64,000 nt of DNA from Darksidea phi (Eukaryota > Ascomycota > Dothideomycetes > Pleosporales > Lentitheciaceae), in NCBI GenBank assembly GCA_030770425.1, contig JASJFT010000121.1, forward strand, positions 62,001 to 126,000. The letters are read 5' to 3'. Made by a program: the position numbers and the translations under genes. Shown here in pieces: positions 55,041 through 64,000 of the stretch. The notes beneath the pieces are model-generated. The model saw nothing but the letters and a program-made list of their open reading frames with translations, had not been told where the DNA came from and ran no database searches. Numbering within the stretch: position 1 is the stretch's first letter; every line of letters begins with the position of its first letter.

Positions 55041-55631
55041 GGCGGCGCAGAGCGGCTTGCTGGTCAGTTGGGTACTACGGTTAGTAGAAGGACAGAGGAT
55101 AATAGTGACAATCGGTGAGTTCGGAGGGCGCTATTGTTAGTCCCTGGAATTTAGGTCCAGTCATATGAATGAATCATTTGGACGAGCATTTCAACGACGC
55201 GTCCGATCTCGGGTCGCAAACTTTGCACAGCGGCAGACGCCGTGCATACTCATCACCAGCGAGAGGAACAATATACGACCACACCGGGTGAAGAATTGGT
55301 GTGGCGGGCGCCGTCCAATCGAAGCCTGAGAGAAGCCGATGACCTCCACCGAGGTCGGCGGTGCTTAGTCAGCTAGAAAAACGTGGAGAAATTGGATCAA
55401 GCATCAACACCACGCTGCCATCTCCGGCGGCCAATTCTGCGACAATGGCCATGTCTATGCGAGCAGTGCGTCTAATAGGCTGCAGGCAAGCTCTGGTGTG
55501 TCTATCCAGTACAGTCCTAAGACGGAAGTCTGTGAACACTTTCGCCGGTTCTACCCAGTAAAGCGTATCCAGACTCATCTTGGGACACTACACCACTCTA
55601 ACGTGCAGCTGCTGATATCAGACAGCTTCGA
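55041..55631. promoter_or_regulatory. Shared divergent promoter of SER1 and LYS4
   Basis: 591 bp separate the two start codons, so both promoters must lie here. A CCAAT box is present near 55315. Near-matches to the general amino-acid control site TGASTCA occur (TGAATCA at about 55170, TTAGTCA near 55368), each one base off, so this is only suggestive. Confidence 0.5.
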
Positions 55632-58088
55632 ATGCGCCTGCCTCTCCGGGCTGCGACGCAGTTGCCCCGTCCAATTGCTGCTCAGCGCAACTTCACCGCC
55701 TCCAGACCCCGACATGACGCGCCCGAAGTGTTCCACTCGATGAAGGATGGCTCTGCCGCGAGCTTCCTCTCTACATTCCAGCAAAAGAGCACGGTCCCGC
55801 AGACGCTCACAGAGAAGATTGTTCAGCGATATGCCGTTGGCATTGGCGAGGGAAAGGTGGTCAGGTCAGGCGACTATGTTACCCTACAACCGCACCGATG
55901 CATGACACACGACAACTCGTGGCCGGTAGCCCTCAAGTTCATGTCCATCGGCGCGACAAAGATCCACGACACCAACCAAATCGTCCTGACGCTGGACCAT
56001 GACGTACAGAACAAATCGGAGAAGAACCTGAAGAAGTATAATCAGATTGAGGAATTCGCGACGAAGCAGGGCGTTGTCTTCTACCCAGCTGGGCGCGGTA
56101 TCGGACATCAGATTATGGTCGAGGAAGGCTACGCATGGCCCGGCACCCTCGTTGTGGCCTCGGACAGCCACTCGAACATGTACGGCGGGGTTGGCTGCTT
56201 GGGAACACCCGTTGTACGCACCGAGGCCTCTTCCGTGTGGGCTACAGGAAAGACTCTTTGGCGTTGTCCTCCGGTTGCCAAAGTCACTCTCCGGGGCTCG
56301 ATGCCAAAGGGCGTCACGGGCAAGGACGTGATTGTTGCATTAGCTGGACTCTTCAACAACGACGAAGTGCTCAACCATGCTATCGAGTTCACTGGTAGCG
56401 ACGAAACCCTACGCACTATTCCCGTAGACGACCGCCTTACCATCGCGAATATGACGACCGAGTGGGGTGCGCTCAGTGGCCTCTTCCCAATCGATTCGGT
56501 TCTGCACGCTTGGCTGAGAGCAAAAGCCACCGATGCTGCCATGCACGGCGGCCAGAGCGATTACAAGGACCATCACCACCAGCAGTTCCAGCACGATCGC
56601 ATCGACAAGCTCTTTAGCGCTACTGGGATTGTGGGGAAACAGACGGGGCACATCTTTCAGCCTGCCTTGGCCGCTGACAAAGGAGCAGTCTATGCGAAGG
56701 AGCTCTTCCTCGATCTTTCAACTCTCTCTCCATACGTCTCTGGGCCAAACTCGGTCAAGGTCGCAACACCGTTGAATGAGCTAGAGAACCAGGATATCAA
56801 GGTGAACAAGGCCTACTTGGTATCTTGCACCAACTCACGAGCATCCGATTTGGCTGCCGCTGCGAAGGTTTTCAAAGATGCCGCAGCTGTCAACAGCGGA
56901 CAAATACCGAAGATCCCAGAGCACGTCAACTTCTACATCGCCGCGGCTTCGATACCGGAGCAGCGTGCTGCTGAAGAGCAAGGCGACTGGCAAGCTCTAC
57001 TAGACGCTGGCGCAACACCACTCCCTGTAGGTTGTGGACCATGCATCGGTCTTGCTGGTCTACTTGAGCCTGGTGAAGTCGGCATCAGTGCCAGCAACCG
57101 CAACTTTAAGGGTCGTATGGGATCGCCTGACGCGAAGGCGTACCTTGCCAGTCCCGAAGTTGTAGCCGCCAGCGCTCTTTCCGGCAAGATTTCTGGTCCT
57201 GGATGGTACGAAGAACCCGCCGGTTATACAGGGATCCGCCGTGGCGAGGGCGATGGCGTTATAGAGGAAGAACGCATGATGACCATCGAAGACATGCTTG
57301 AGAAAGCAATCCGGCAAGCAGAGGAGCAAATCGAGACCGCCGAAAACGCGGCTGTCGAAAGCCAGTCGATCAACCATCCAGGTTCGACATCAGAATCAGA
57401 TTCATTAACAGAGATCGTGCCCGGTTTTCCCGAGAAGATCAGTGGTGAAATTGTCTTCTGCGACGCCGACAACATAAATACCGACGGTATCTACCCCGGC
57501 AAGTACACGTATCAAGACGACGTAAGCCGCGAAAAGATGGCGGAAGTCTGTATGGAGAACTACGACCCATCTTTTGGGACCATAGCAAAAGCAGGGGACA
57601 TTCTCGTATCAGGCTTCAACTTTGGTTGTGGTAGCAGTCGCGAGCAAGCCGCTACCGCTATCCTCGCCAAAGGTATCCCACTCGTCGTTGCAGGCAGCTT
57701 CGCCAACATCTTCAGCAGGAATAGCATCAACAACGCACTAATGGGCGTCGAAGTACCCAAACTAGCCAACCGCCTCCGCGAAGTCTTTTCCTCATCTGCA
57801 CCTGCCGCATCACAGCAAAACATTAGGGAGCCATCTCAAAACCGCGAATCGCTCGACTCACCACCACCGGGCACGGTGACTCAACCTACACAGTCTAAGC
57901 AGCTTACTAGACGGACTGGATGGACGCTCGAGTGGAATGTGCGGAGGAGCACCGTCACCGTTCAGGAGGGATCCAGTGGGCCCAAGTGGAACGTGAAAGT
58001 TGGCGAGCTGCCACCCAATGTGCAAGAGATTATTGCGCTTGGCGGACTGGAGAGCTGGGTGAGAAAGGAGATTGGTGGAACTGTGTGA
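55632..58088 (+). CDS. LYS4: Mitochondrial homoaconitase
   Basis: Isomerises homocitrate to homoisocitrate via homoaconitate in the alpha-aminoadipate pathway of lysine synthesis. Intronless, 818 residues. The N terminus is a basic mitochondrial presequence ([20 protein letters not shown]). The aconitase domain shows [33 protein letters not shown] and the three 4Fe-4S ligands: Cys near 399 (SCTNSR) and two near 468 and 471 (VGCGPCIGL). A linker of about 80 residues leads to the swivel domain ([56 protein letters not shown]). The C-terminal 100 residues hold a Ser/Pro-rich insertion, making it somewhat longer than usual. Intact. Confidence 0.93.
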   Translation: MRLPLRAATQLPRPIAAQRNFTASRPRHDAPEVFHSMKDGSAASFLSTFQQKSTVPQTLTEKIVQRYAVGIGEGKVVRSGDYVTLQPHRCMTHDNSWPVALKFMSIGATKIHDTNQIVLTLDHDVQNKSEKNLKKYNQIEEFATKQGVVFYPAGRGIGHQIMVEEGYAWPGTLVVASDSHSNMYGGVGCLGTPVVRTEASSVWATGKTLWRCPPVAKVTLRGSMPKGVTGKDVIVALAGLFNNDEVLNHAIEFTGSDETLRTIPVDDRLTIANMTTEWGALSGLFPIDSVLHAWLRAKATDAAMHGGQSDYKDHHHQQFQHDRIDKLFSATGIVGKQTGHIFQPALAADKGAVYAKELFLDLSTLSPYVSGPNSVKVATPLNELENQDIKVNKAYLVSCTNSRASDLAAAAKVFKDAAAVNSGQIPKIPEHVNFYIAAASIPEQRAAEEQGDWQALLDAGATPLPVGCGPCIGLAGLLEPGEVGISASNRNFKGRMGSPDAKAYLASPEVVAASALSGKISGPGWYEEPAGYTGIRRGEGDGVIEEERMMTIEDMLEKAIRQAEEQIETAENAAVESQSINHPGSTSESDSLTEIVPGFPEKISGEIVFCDADNINTDGIYPGKYTYQDDVSREKMAEVCMENYDPSFGTIAKAGDILVSGFNFGCGSSREQAATAILAKGIPLVVAGSFANIFSRNSINNALMGVEVPKLANRLREVFSSSAPAASQQNIREPSQNRESLDSPPPGTVTQPTQSKQLTRRTGWTLEWNVRRSTVTVQEGSSGPKWNVKVGELPPNVQEIIALGGLESWVRKEIGGTV

Positions 58089-58520
58089 GCAAAGCACTGC
58101 TTTGCGTTGCCTCTCTGTAAATGATCTGTATACCCTTTTCTTAGACGATAGTATAGCGGGAGTTGTGGTCGGCCGATTGGAAAAGTAACATGTAAGTTAG
58201 TGCTTATCGTATCCTAGTGAAGTTACTCAAGTTATTTATCTAATGGTTTACCTCGCTTCTAGACCTAAACGAAGATTTAACTAGCTCCCTGGCAGACGCT
58301 CATAATATTACTAACGGTTATCTTTCCTTCTTATTGTCCGATCTATCGTCACTTATATTTAAGCCCAAACAAACTCCCAATAGCCGTAGAAACGCACGCC
58401 GAAAATCTTTAAGCTTACTGTTACATCCTCGACTACAACAAAATCCGGGGAGCGAGGCGATCTCGAGTTCCAGCCGCTTCTAGCCAGCCTCGATTACAGC
58501 AATGACGCCATACAACCCCA

Positions 58521-59093
58521 TCAGCCGCATCCACGAATCACCATGCGCAGGCCAAGCCGTCCGCACAGTCCAGCGCGCTCACTCTCACTAGTGGCTGCCT
58601 GCGACAGAATGTGGACCTGCAGCGTGTGGTGTAATACGTCCCGAAGTGTGAACATGCGCTGTAAGACGAGCAGGCTCAAGCGTTTGTGCGCTGCTAGGTC
58701 CTCCTGGAAGTGCTGTGTCGTTGGAAGTAGTTCCAGCGCGGGCTGCGTAGGGTCCATGTGCACTCGCACAGGGATCATCGTTGGGACGGATGCTACGAGG
58801 CCTTCAATACTACTAGAAACAGCTACGTCGCATCTGCGACTGGCGCTTGTCATACGTAGGATGACATCGTCTTGTCCGGAGTGATGTGCAAAGATGAGGC
58901 CGACGGCTAGCCAGATGAGGGTAGGGAGAGTGATGAGAATATCCGAGGTGGACTGCTCAGAAGACAGAGTGGTTCGAAGATGGAATTGGTATAAGGTTCG
59001 GCGCGTCAACCGTGATGCTCCGGCGGATCTGGTTGGGCATTCGGTAGTCCTCAAGTCGGAGGTTGCCCAAGATGGGGATATACCAAGGTTCAT
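58521..59093 (-). CDS. Hypothetical protein, 190 codons
   Basis: Uninterrupted minus-strand frame with one hydrophobic segment (ILITLPTLIWLAVGLIFAHH) and otherwise mixed composition. No family is recognised. Its start lies inside the 15-bp flank of the dispersed repeat at 59.1 kb, so the true 5' end may have been displaced by that insertion. The plus strand also has a frame here. AT-rich sequence without a gene lies at 58089-58440. Confidence 0.35.
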   Translation of the reverse strand: MNLGISPSWATSDLRTTECPTRSAGASRLTRRTLYQFHLRTTLSSEQSTSDILITLPTLIWLAVGLIFAHHSGQDDVILRMTSASRRCDVAVSSSIEGLVASVPTMIPVRVHMDPTQPALELLPTTQHFQEDLAAHKRLSLLVLQRMFTLRDVLHHTLQVHILSQAATSESERAGLCGRLGLRMVIRGCG

Positions 59094-59094
59094 T

Positions 59095-59181
59095 CAAGGT
59101 ATTTCGGGACGAAATGCCTTTTTGTGTGACCTTTTTGGGTTATTCCGCGAGTTCGACGACGCGATAGCTGCTACTCATTCG
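59095..59181 (+). repeat. Dispersed ~90-bp repeat, copy 4, with direct-repeat flanks
   Basis: 87 bp matching the copies at 5.6, 11.4 and 45.3 kb (GGGACGAAATGCCTTTTTGT, then TTCCGCGAGTTCGACGACGC). It is bracketed by identical 15-bp direct repeats ATACCAAGGTTCATT at 59080-59094 and 59182-59196, as expected of a target-site duplication. Confidence 0.8.
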
Positions 59182-59467
59182 ATACCAAGGTTCATTTTCA
59201 TCGTATTGTGGATGTTGGGCCCGTGTTCCGGGGCGCGACCATGACATTGACAAACCGTTGGTGACACCGTACCTAATGTACGTATCTCATGACAAGACCC
59301 TCGGGAGCAAATATAGGGGCTAAACACGACCACGCCGCCTGAATGCTGGATCGGCTACATGCATGCAGTCATCCTCTTCTAGCACGGCGCATGCGTGACG
59401 CTATTAGCCACCTTATCTCCAAGTACACCGCAATCTCGCCTTTCTTTGCTTCGAGTAGGTATTGACG

Positions 59468-60106
59468 ATGCATCCCGCCATTGTGCTCATCAGCCTTTCG
59501 GCGGCTGTCGCCGCATTTTCGCAAGATACGCCGACCAGCGTACCCGCAACTCCCACTCTCGGCTGCTACTACGCTATCTCATCCTTCAAAGTAGCAACTC
59601 CGAGCCCGATCCCGCAGCCCGCTTTCAAGTCATATATGGACTCCAACGACCCCTTCGATCGCCAATGCCTTTCCGCCACAATCCCCGGCCTTTCGCTCAT
59701 CGAGCGCAATCGCTTTTTCGAGGACTATGAGAAGCAGGCTAAGTGGTATGTGTCGTTCACTCTCCACCTATCTCTCTACGTAGTTGCGTACCCATGAGTT
59801 GGGGCTAACTATAGTCTCGTATGCAGGTACAACGAGCTCCATGCAGTACTTGAGAAATTACCCGCAGAGTGTCAGGCCTCTACAGAGAAAGAGGAAGAAA
59901 AACGCGCTGCAGGCAAGGAGTGGCAGCTTATAGGTATCAAAAAGGGATTACCGAAGACGTGGGATGATGTCGAGAGACTGCCGAAATGTGAAGGTATAAC
60001 GCAAGAAGAAGTCAAGGTTGCTTATGCGGCGATGAGTAGTAGAGTCAAGGTTGGTGTTTTGTTGGGGGTGGCGCCTGCTACTGTCGCGATTGCTGTTGCT
60101 TTCTAG
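59468..60106 (+). CDS. Small secreted, probably GPI-anchored protein (paralog A)
   Basis: Two exons, 59468-59745 and 59827-60106, with an 81-nt intron (GTATGT donor, GCTAAC branch, ATGCAG acceptor), give 185 residues. The N terminus is a signal peptide (MHPAIVLISLSAAVAAFSQ). The core reads CYYAISSFKVATPSPIPQPA, YMDSNDPFDRQCLSATIPG, KWYNELHAVLEKLPAECQA and GLPKTWDDVERLPKCEG. The C terminus is a hydrophobic tail (VKVGVLLGVAPATVAIAVAF) without charged residues at the very end, the pattern of a GPI signal. Four cysteines are shared with the next gene. No known family is recognised. Confidence 0.8.
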
Positions 60107-60470
60107 TTCATTAATACGGTATTCTAGTCTGGCTGATAAGAAAGACCTGAGTGCGAATCGACAAGCTCAGCCTTCAACATGTGATACCCAGTTTAAGGCA
60201 GGACTACGGTACGTTGGAAACGGTACCCTAACTCGACATACATCCGGCACGAGAGTATGAACTCACAGTATCCAATACGATACGATTACTCCGGGTCAAT
60301 TCCAAGGTCTCCAAACCCAACGAACCAGTACCACCATATCTCAGGACTCCCGAGGACATCAGCTTCCCGCTGGCGTCGCTAGCCGATCCCCTATTCATGT
60401 ATCGGCGTCTCTTTTATCACCTGCAGCCGGTTCCCCATTCAATCTCCAACAGGCCCCTTTATTCATCACA

Positions 60471-61209
60471 ATGATCCTCACAATTATCCTTCCCATGCTC
60501 GGCATGGCGATCCCCACCATCGCCACCACAACCACCTCACCAAGCCCCATCGCATCCCCAGCACCAGCCAAGAATGACTCCGCGTGTGCCCTCGCGGCCT
60601 TCGCCTTGCACAGCATCGCAGTCTCACGTCCCACTCCCAACACAGCCTTCACGGTCTACATGGACGCCCATGGCAAGGATTCCGTCCAGCCCCTGACTCT
60701 AACGAACCCCACTAACCTTATTTAAAGACCCTTTCCTAAATAACTGCCTCGCCTCCTTCCCCTCCAACCTAACCGAGCACTTCACAGAAGCCTACTTTGA
60801 AGAAGCAAGCTGGTATAACGCCGCGCATGACACTGTTGGCTCGCTAGTCACGGAATGCGACGGAGATGAAGAATTTGCAAAGAAAGAGGACGGGAAGAAG
60901 AAGACGTGGAGGGAGCGCGGCTTGCGCGAAGGGCTACCCGCCAGCTGGGCCGAGTTCTCGAAAAAGTTTGGGCCGTGCAATGGTCGGGGACAGCCTGGAG
61001 AGACGAAGGATGGAGAGGGAAAGGAGGACAAAAAGGGTGACGGCAAGAAGGGTGGCGTGGACTATAAACCGACTAAATCAAGTGGAGGTAGGACTAATAT
61101 GAATGATACTGGAAGAGGAGAAGGCGAGCGGTTCCAGGAGAGCGCTGGTGTGAGGTTGAATGCCATCCTCGCGGTTGTGGTCGGCGTTGTAATGGTCCAC
61201 GTTATTTGA
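60471..61209 (+). CDS. Small secreted, probably GPI-anchored protein (paralog B)
   Basis: Same architecture as its upstream neighbour. Exons 60471-60672 and 60728-61209 are joined over a 55-nt intron that starts GC rather than GT (GCAAGG donor, CACTAAC branch, TAAAG acceptor); 227 residues. The join restores YMDAHDPFLNNCLASFP, the counterpart of YMDSNDPFDRQCL in paralog A, whereas reading through meets a TAA. Signal peptide MILTIILPMLGMAIPTIA, SWYNAAHDTVGSLVTECDG, GLREGLPASWAEF, a Lys/Gly-rich spacer, then a GPI-type tail (VRLNAILAVVVGVVMVHVI). Likely cell-surface; function unknown. Confidence 0.78.
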
Positions 61210-62045
61210 ATTTGGAGATAAGCATACATTGGTGGGAATTAAAAACGTATGGTATCTCTATTCATGATATTGCCTATGTTAATGCTAGCTGGTTGCTCTA
61301 TCGATAAAAACTCTTATTAGTCATTATTGAGTTAGAAGAAATAATAAGTAAAGCAATGCATGGTTGGGCTAGTGATTTGATAATACTGGAGTAGCTAATG
61401 TATACGTGTTGCGGTCTCAGAGCCGTAATTTGCGATGCCTATCAATCTATTTCTCTGAACTGCTTCAAGCAATCCTGCCCATGTACTTTCCTACCAGAGA
61501 TGACATCAAAATGTAGTGACTAGAGGTTATATAGGCGGTGAACAGCAAGCCCTCCGATCACTGGCCTATGCCGAGCTAACGTGAGTGAGTGAGTGAGTTT
61601 GATTTACGTCCTATAGATGGCCTTTAGCCCTACTATACAAGCCTCCCATAGGGCATAAAGGGACGCGCCTAAGTGCTGCCTGAAGGGCGCAAAAGGCGGA
61701 TCGTATTGTAAGATGCCGCTGGGTAGTAATTCGGTTCCCTAATACCCCTCCGTGTAGATACTCAAGGTGGTGTTTACTGATATGTAGTAAAAAGGATCTC
61801 GGCCGCTCTCCGCGGCCTTGTCTGTATGCTGCACTTAAGGTGGTTCTCTCGTTGTGTTTTATTTTATTTATATTTCTGTTCTAGTTGTATCTATTACATC
61901 TCTTGAGTCTGTTTCTGTATTTCTATGTTTTGTATGATAAGAAATAGTGAAATATATGATATATATGTAAAGAAATGTTGAAAAGCGATGTACGTGATGT
62001 GCTGAAATGTAGTGGCTCTTAGCCCGAACGGCAGACCACTGGCGG
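61210..62045. other. Intergenic, AT-rich
   Basis: The 3' regions of two convergent genes; no gene seen. A short (GTGA)n run lies near 61581-61597. Confidence 0.5.
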
Positions 62046-63734
62046 CTAGGGTAGCAGCTGGCCATCCTGTGCCAGCGGGATGAAGGTGTTTACCGAGAGG
62101 GATGAAGGAGAAAGTAGCGACTCCTCATGGCCTTGCTGCGAGGCCGTTCCTGAGCGATGCCCGTTTTGGTCTGCCGAGCTAACGTGCACATCACGCATGA
62201 GCATAATGCCCTCCGCGGTGAGGTCTTCCATTCTAACACCTCCGGCCCCTTGTGTGAGGTGTGCAGTGCTCTCGGTATCAACATTGCTATTGTAACCCCA
62301 TCTTTTAAAAGTACCATTAGAGTTGGGAATCTTCTCGCGTGTCGATCGTCGAAAATGCGAAATGGACGGTTTCGGTGTTGGATCTTGGGATACAGTCGGT
62401 ATGTAGTAGGAGAAAAAGTGCTTGACCGATGGCATGCATGAAGCGGTAACACCGGACCACATCTCGACTTGTCTGCTCGGGAATAATTGTTAGCCATGTT
62501 TTTAACGCGCTGACCAAGAAAGTATTGCTACTTACGTCCAAAGCAAGGTGTAAGCGACTTTCCATGTAGTATCGCTCGGATCGTTCTGAAGCAGGACGCG
62601 GTAATACAGACTTATCACGGATGCCACGGCGCCTCTGGAAGAAGTATCAGCGGAGTTGTATTGAGGATGAAAGTAGTACAGGTAACGAAAGCACTTACAA
62701 AGCGCCTGTCATGAAGATGAGTATAACACCGAGCTTTTTTTTGTGTGATACGTGTAGACTCCACACTGCTGATATCGGAAGAATGAGAAGAGCCCAATCA
62801 ACCAGCATCCCAACAACGCCACCAGGAATGGAGAATTTCGCAAATATCAGATGGCGCGACACGAACTGGGCGTCAAAAAGAGACTCGCCTGGCCATGGAC
62901 TATTCAATACGAATCCCGCGATTGATATAGACAAGTAAAACGTGGCGGCCAGGGTACCAACAATGTATCTGCCCAACAAGAGGTTAAGATTAGCACATCA
63001 TCTGTCACATTGTACCGTTGAGAACTCACACACTAATACGAACGTAGCGCATTACACTGAAGAGGTAATAATACTGAATGAGAAGGCTCATCTTAATGAG
63101 ACCTAGCGCTGGAGTCGACATTACCGTGCATAGGTAGCTTTGCTGTATCGGCGTTAACCACAAGTACTAGAGCAAATAATACGAATGCTTACAATGAGAC
63201 TGCCATGGCTGAGCGCCTTGTCCAAATGCACATCCCATTCATGCCGGCCAATTGCGCCGCCGCGAAAGCCTGCAGATGGTCAAAACAGGATACAAAAGCA
63301 CGAAGAAGATGCGCGATACCCATGACAACGCCTGAGAAGTAGACAATGCTTAACATCTAGGCAGCGAGTCAGAGCTAAGTTCTTGTTGTCATTGTCATGA
63401 TTCGCTCACAAATCCTAAAACCACAAGTGCTAACGTTAAGAGATTAGCCTGAGAGTGTACGAGATTGCTAGAGGTTAGGCTGCGACTTACTATCATCCCA
63501 TTTCCACTTCTTTGAGATTGCGATTTTCACATGAGCACGCATGCCCAAGCAAAGACTTGCGATGATAAGGTAAGTGATTGAAACGCCCAAGACTACGGGC
63601 ACCCGGGAGGGAGGGTTTTCGAAGTTTGCTTCCATGCCGGGAGGCGGTGTTGCGAAGGCTATAACCTTGTAAGCCTCAGGCGGCAAGCTCTTAAGAACAT
63701 CGATGCTGGGTCCTGAGTAAGTTTCCTTGGGCAT
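62046..63734 (-). CDS. Fungal rhodopsin-domain (PTH11-type) membrane protein
   Basis: Seven minus-strand exons, 63734-63491, 63429-63410, 63356-63193, 63137-63030, 62968-62699, 62634-62536 and 62472-62046, with introns of 50-65 nt, give 443 residues in one frame. Exon 2 is only 20 nt. The start is MPKETYSGPSIDVLKSLPPE; an in-frame ATG at 63797 is less likely. Hydrophobic segments include VPVVLGVSITYLIIASLCLG, WDDTLVVLGFMLSIVYFSGV, STPALGLIKMSLLIQYYYLF, YIVGTLAATFYLSISIAGFV and VDWALLILPISAVWSL. DDTLVVLGF after a KWKW loop and TPALGLIK are landmarks of the fungal rhodopsin-domain family, which includes PTH11-type receptors. No CFEM domain precedes it. The C-terminal tail is Ser-rich. Role: probable surface sensing. 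Confidence 0.82.
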
Positions 63735-64000
63735 GATGAAGTCTCTCGGCGGTTGAACAAAGGTAGGATGAATTTTGATAGATCGAATATGAGTCAAGTA
63801 TGGAGCCTTGCGCGGTTGCCGTCACAGTTCTTGTAGTGTTCTTTAAATATTTGACTTGACTTCAGACGCACTGAGCCGAGGCCACCACGCGGTAGGCACA
63901 TATCGAGGGCGCAGCTGCGACGGCAACCCCCGGGCATAAGCATCGCTGTTACCAAGGCAAACGATGCATGCATCTGAAATTCCCTCACATGAATCGTGAC

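Noticed and set aside
58543..58884. Plus-strand 113-codon frame
   Set aside because: Ser/Cys/Arg-rich shadow of the minus-strand frame; no start context or motif.

Overview
This window looks like a nuclear segment of a filamentous ascomycete (Pezizomycotina; Dothideomycetes is a reasonable guess but is not proven). The reasons are: many short introns of about 45-65 nt with GTRAGT-like donors, CTAAC-type branch points and YAG acceptors; fungal families such as HET-domain proteins, a fungal rhodopsin-type membrane protein, MFS pumps, alpha-aminoadipate lysine synthesis and a CYC2-like reductase; and DNA transposons carrying almost only C-to-T/G-to-A damage, the signature of repeat-induced point mutation (RIP). 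Exon joins were worked out by hand from splice motifs and reading-frame arithmetic. No tRNA, rRNA or CRISPR was seen.

Layout. 1-3.6 kb is a graveyard: a GMC oxidoreductase tail, an unknown fragment and a polyketide-synthase thioesterase relic. 3.7-6.7 kb has a membrane-protein gene and a small secreted-protein gene. 7.5-11.2 kb holds a complete but dead pogo/Fot-type transposon with a second, more damaged copy behind it. 11.8-15.2 kb has a membrane protein and a secreted cupin. 16.9-19.7 kb carries two decayed genes, an RBR-type E3 ubiquitin ligase and a CE15 glucuronoyl esterase. 20-33.2 kb is gene-rich: a secreted beta-lactamase-like protein, a large membrane glycoprotein, an alpha-glucoside/sugar porter, a HET gene broken by a 23-bp tandem repeat, a DHA2-type MFS pump and a CYC2-like reductase. 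At 34-37 kb an MFS toxin-efflux-type gene is split by a Tc1/mariner element at a TA site. 39-45 kb has a GliT/thioredoxin-reductase-like enzyme, a frameshifted two-module gene and a secreted carboxylesterase. 45.9-48.0 kb is an intact HET gene. 49.4-51.7 kb is a seven-helix GPCR-like receptor.

53.5-58.1 kb is a conserved metabolic block: phosphoserine aminotransferase and mitochondrial homoaconitase are divergently transcribed from one 591-bp intergenic region. 59.4-61.2 kb carries a tandem pair of small secreted, probably GPI-anchored paralogs with different introns, one of them a GC-AG intron. The window ends with a seven-exon fungal rhodopsin-type membrane protein on the minus strand.

Overall, the left two thirds is accessory, decaying and transposon-rich, and the right third is mostly intact. 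Four copies of a roughly 90-bp dispersed repeat (near 5.6, 11.4, 45.3 and 59.1 kb) link the regions; the copy at 59.1 kb is bracketed by a 15-bp direct repeat. The best leads are the tandem GPI-anchored family, the frame-shifting 23-bp repeat in the HET gene, the MFS gene whose frame closes exactly across a Tc1 insertion, and the patchy RIP of the pogo element.
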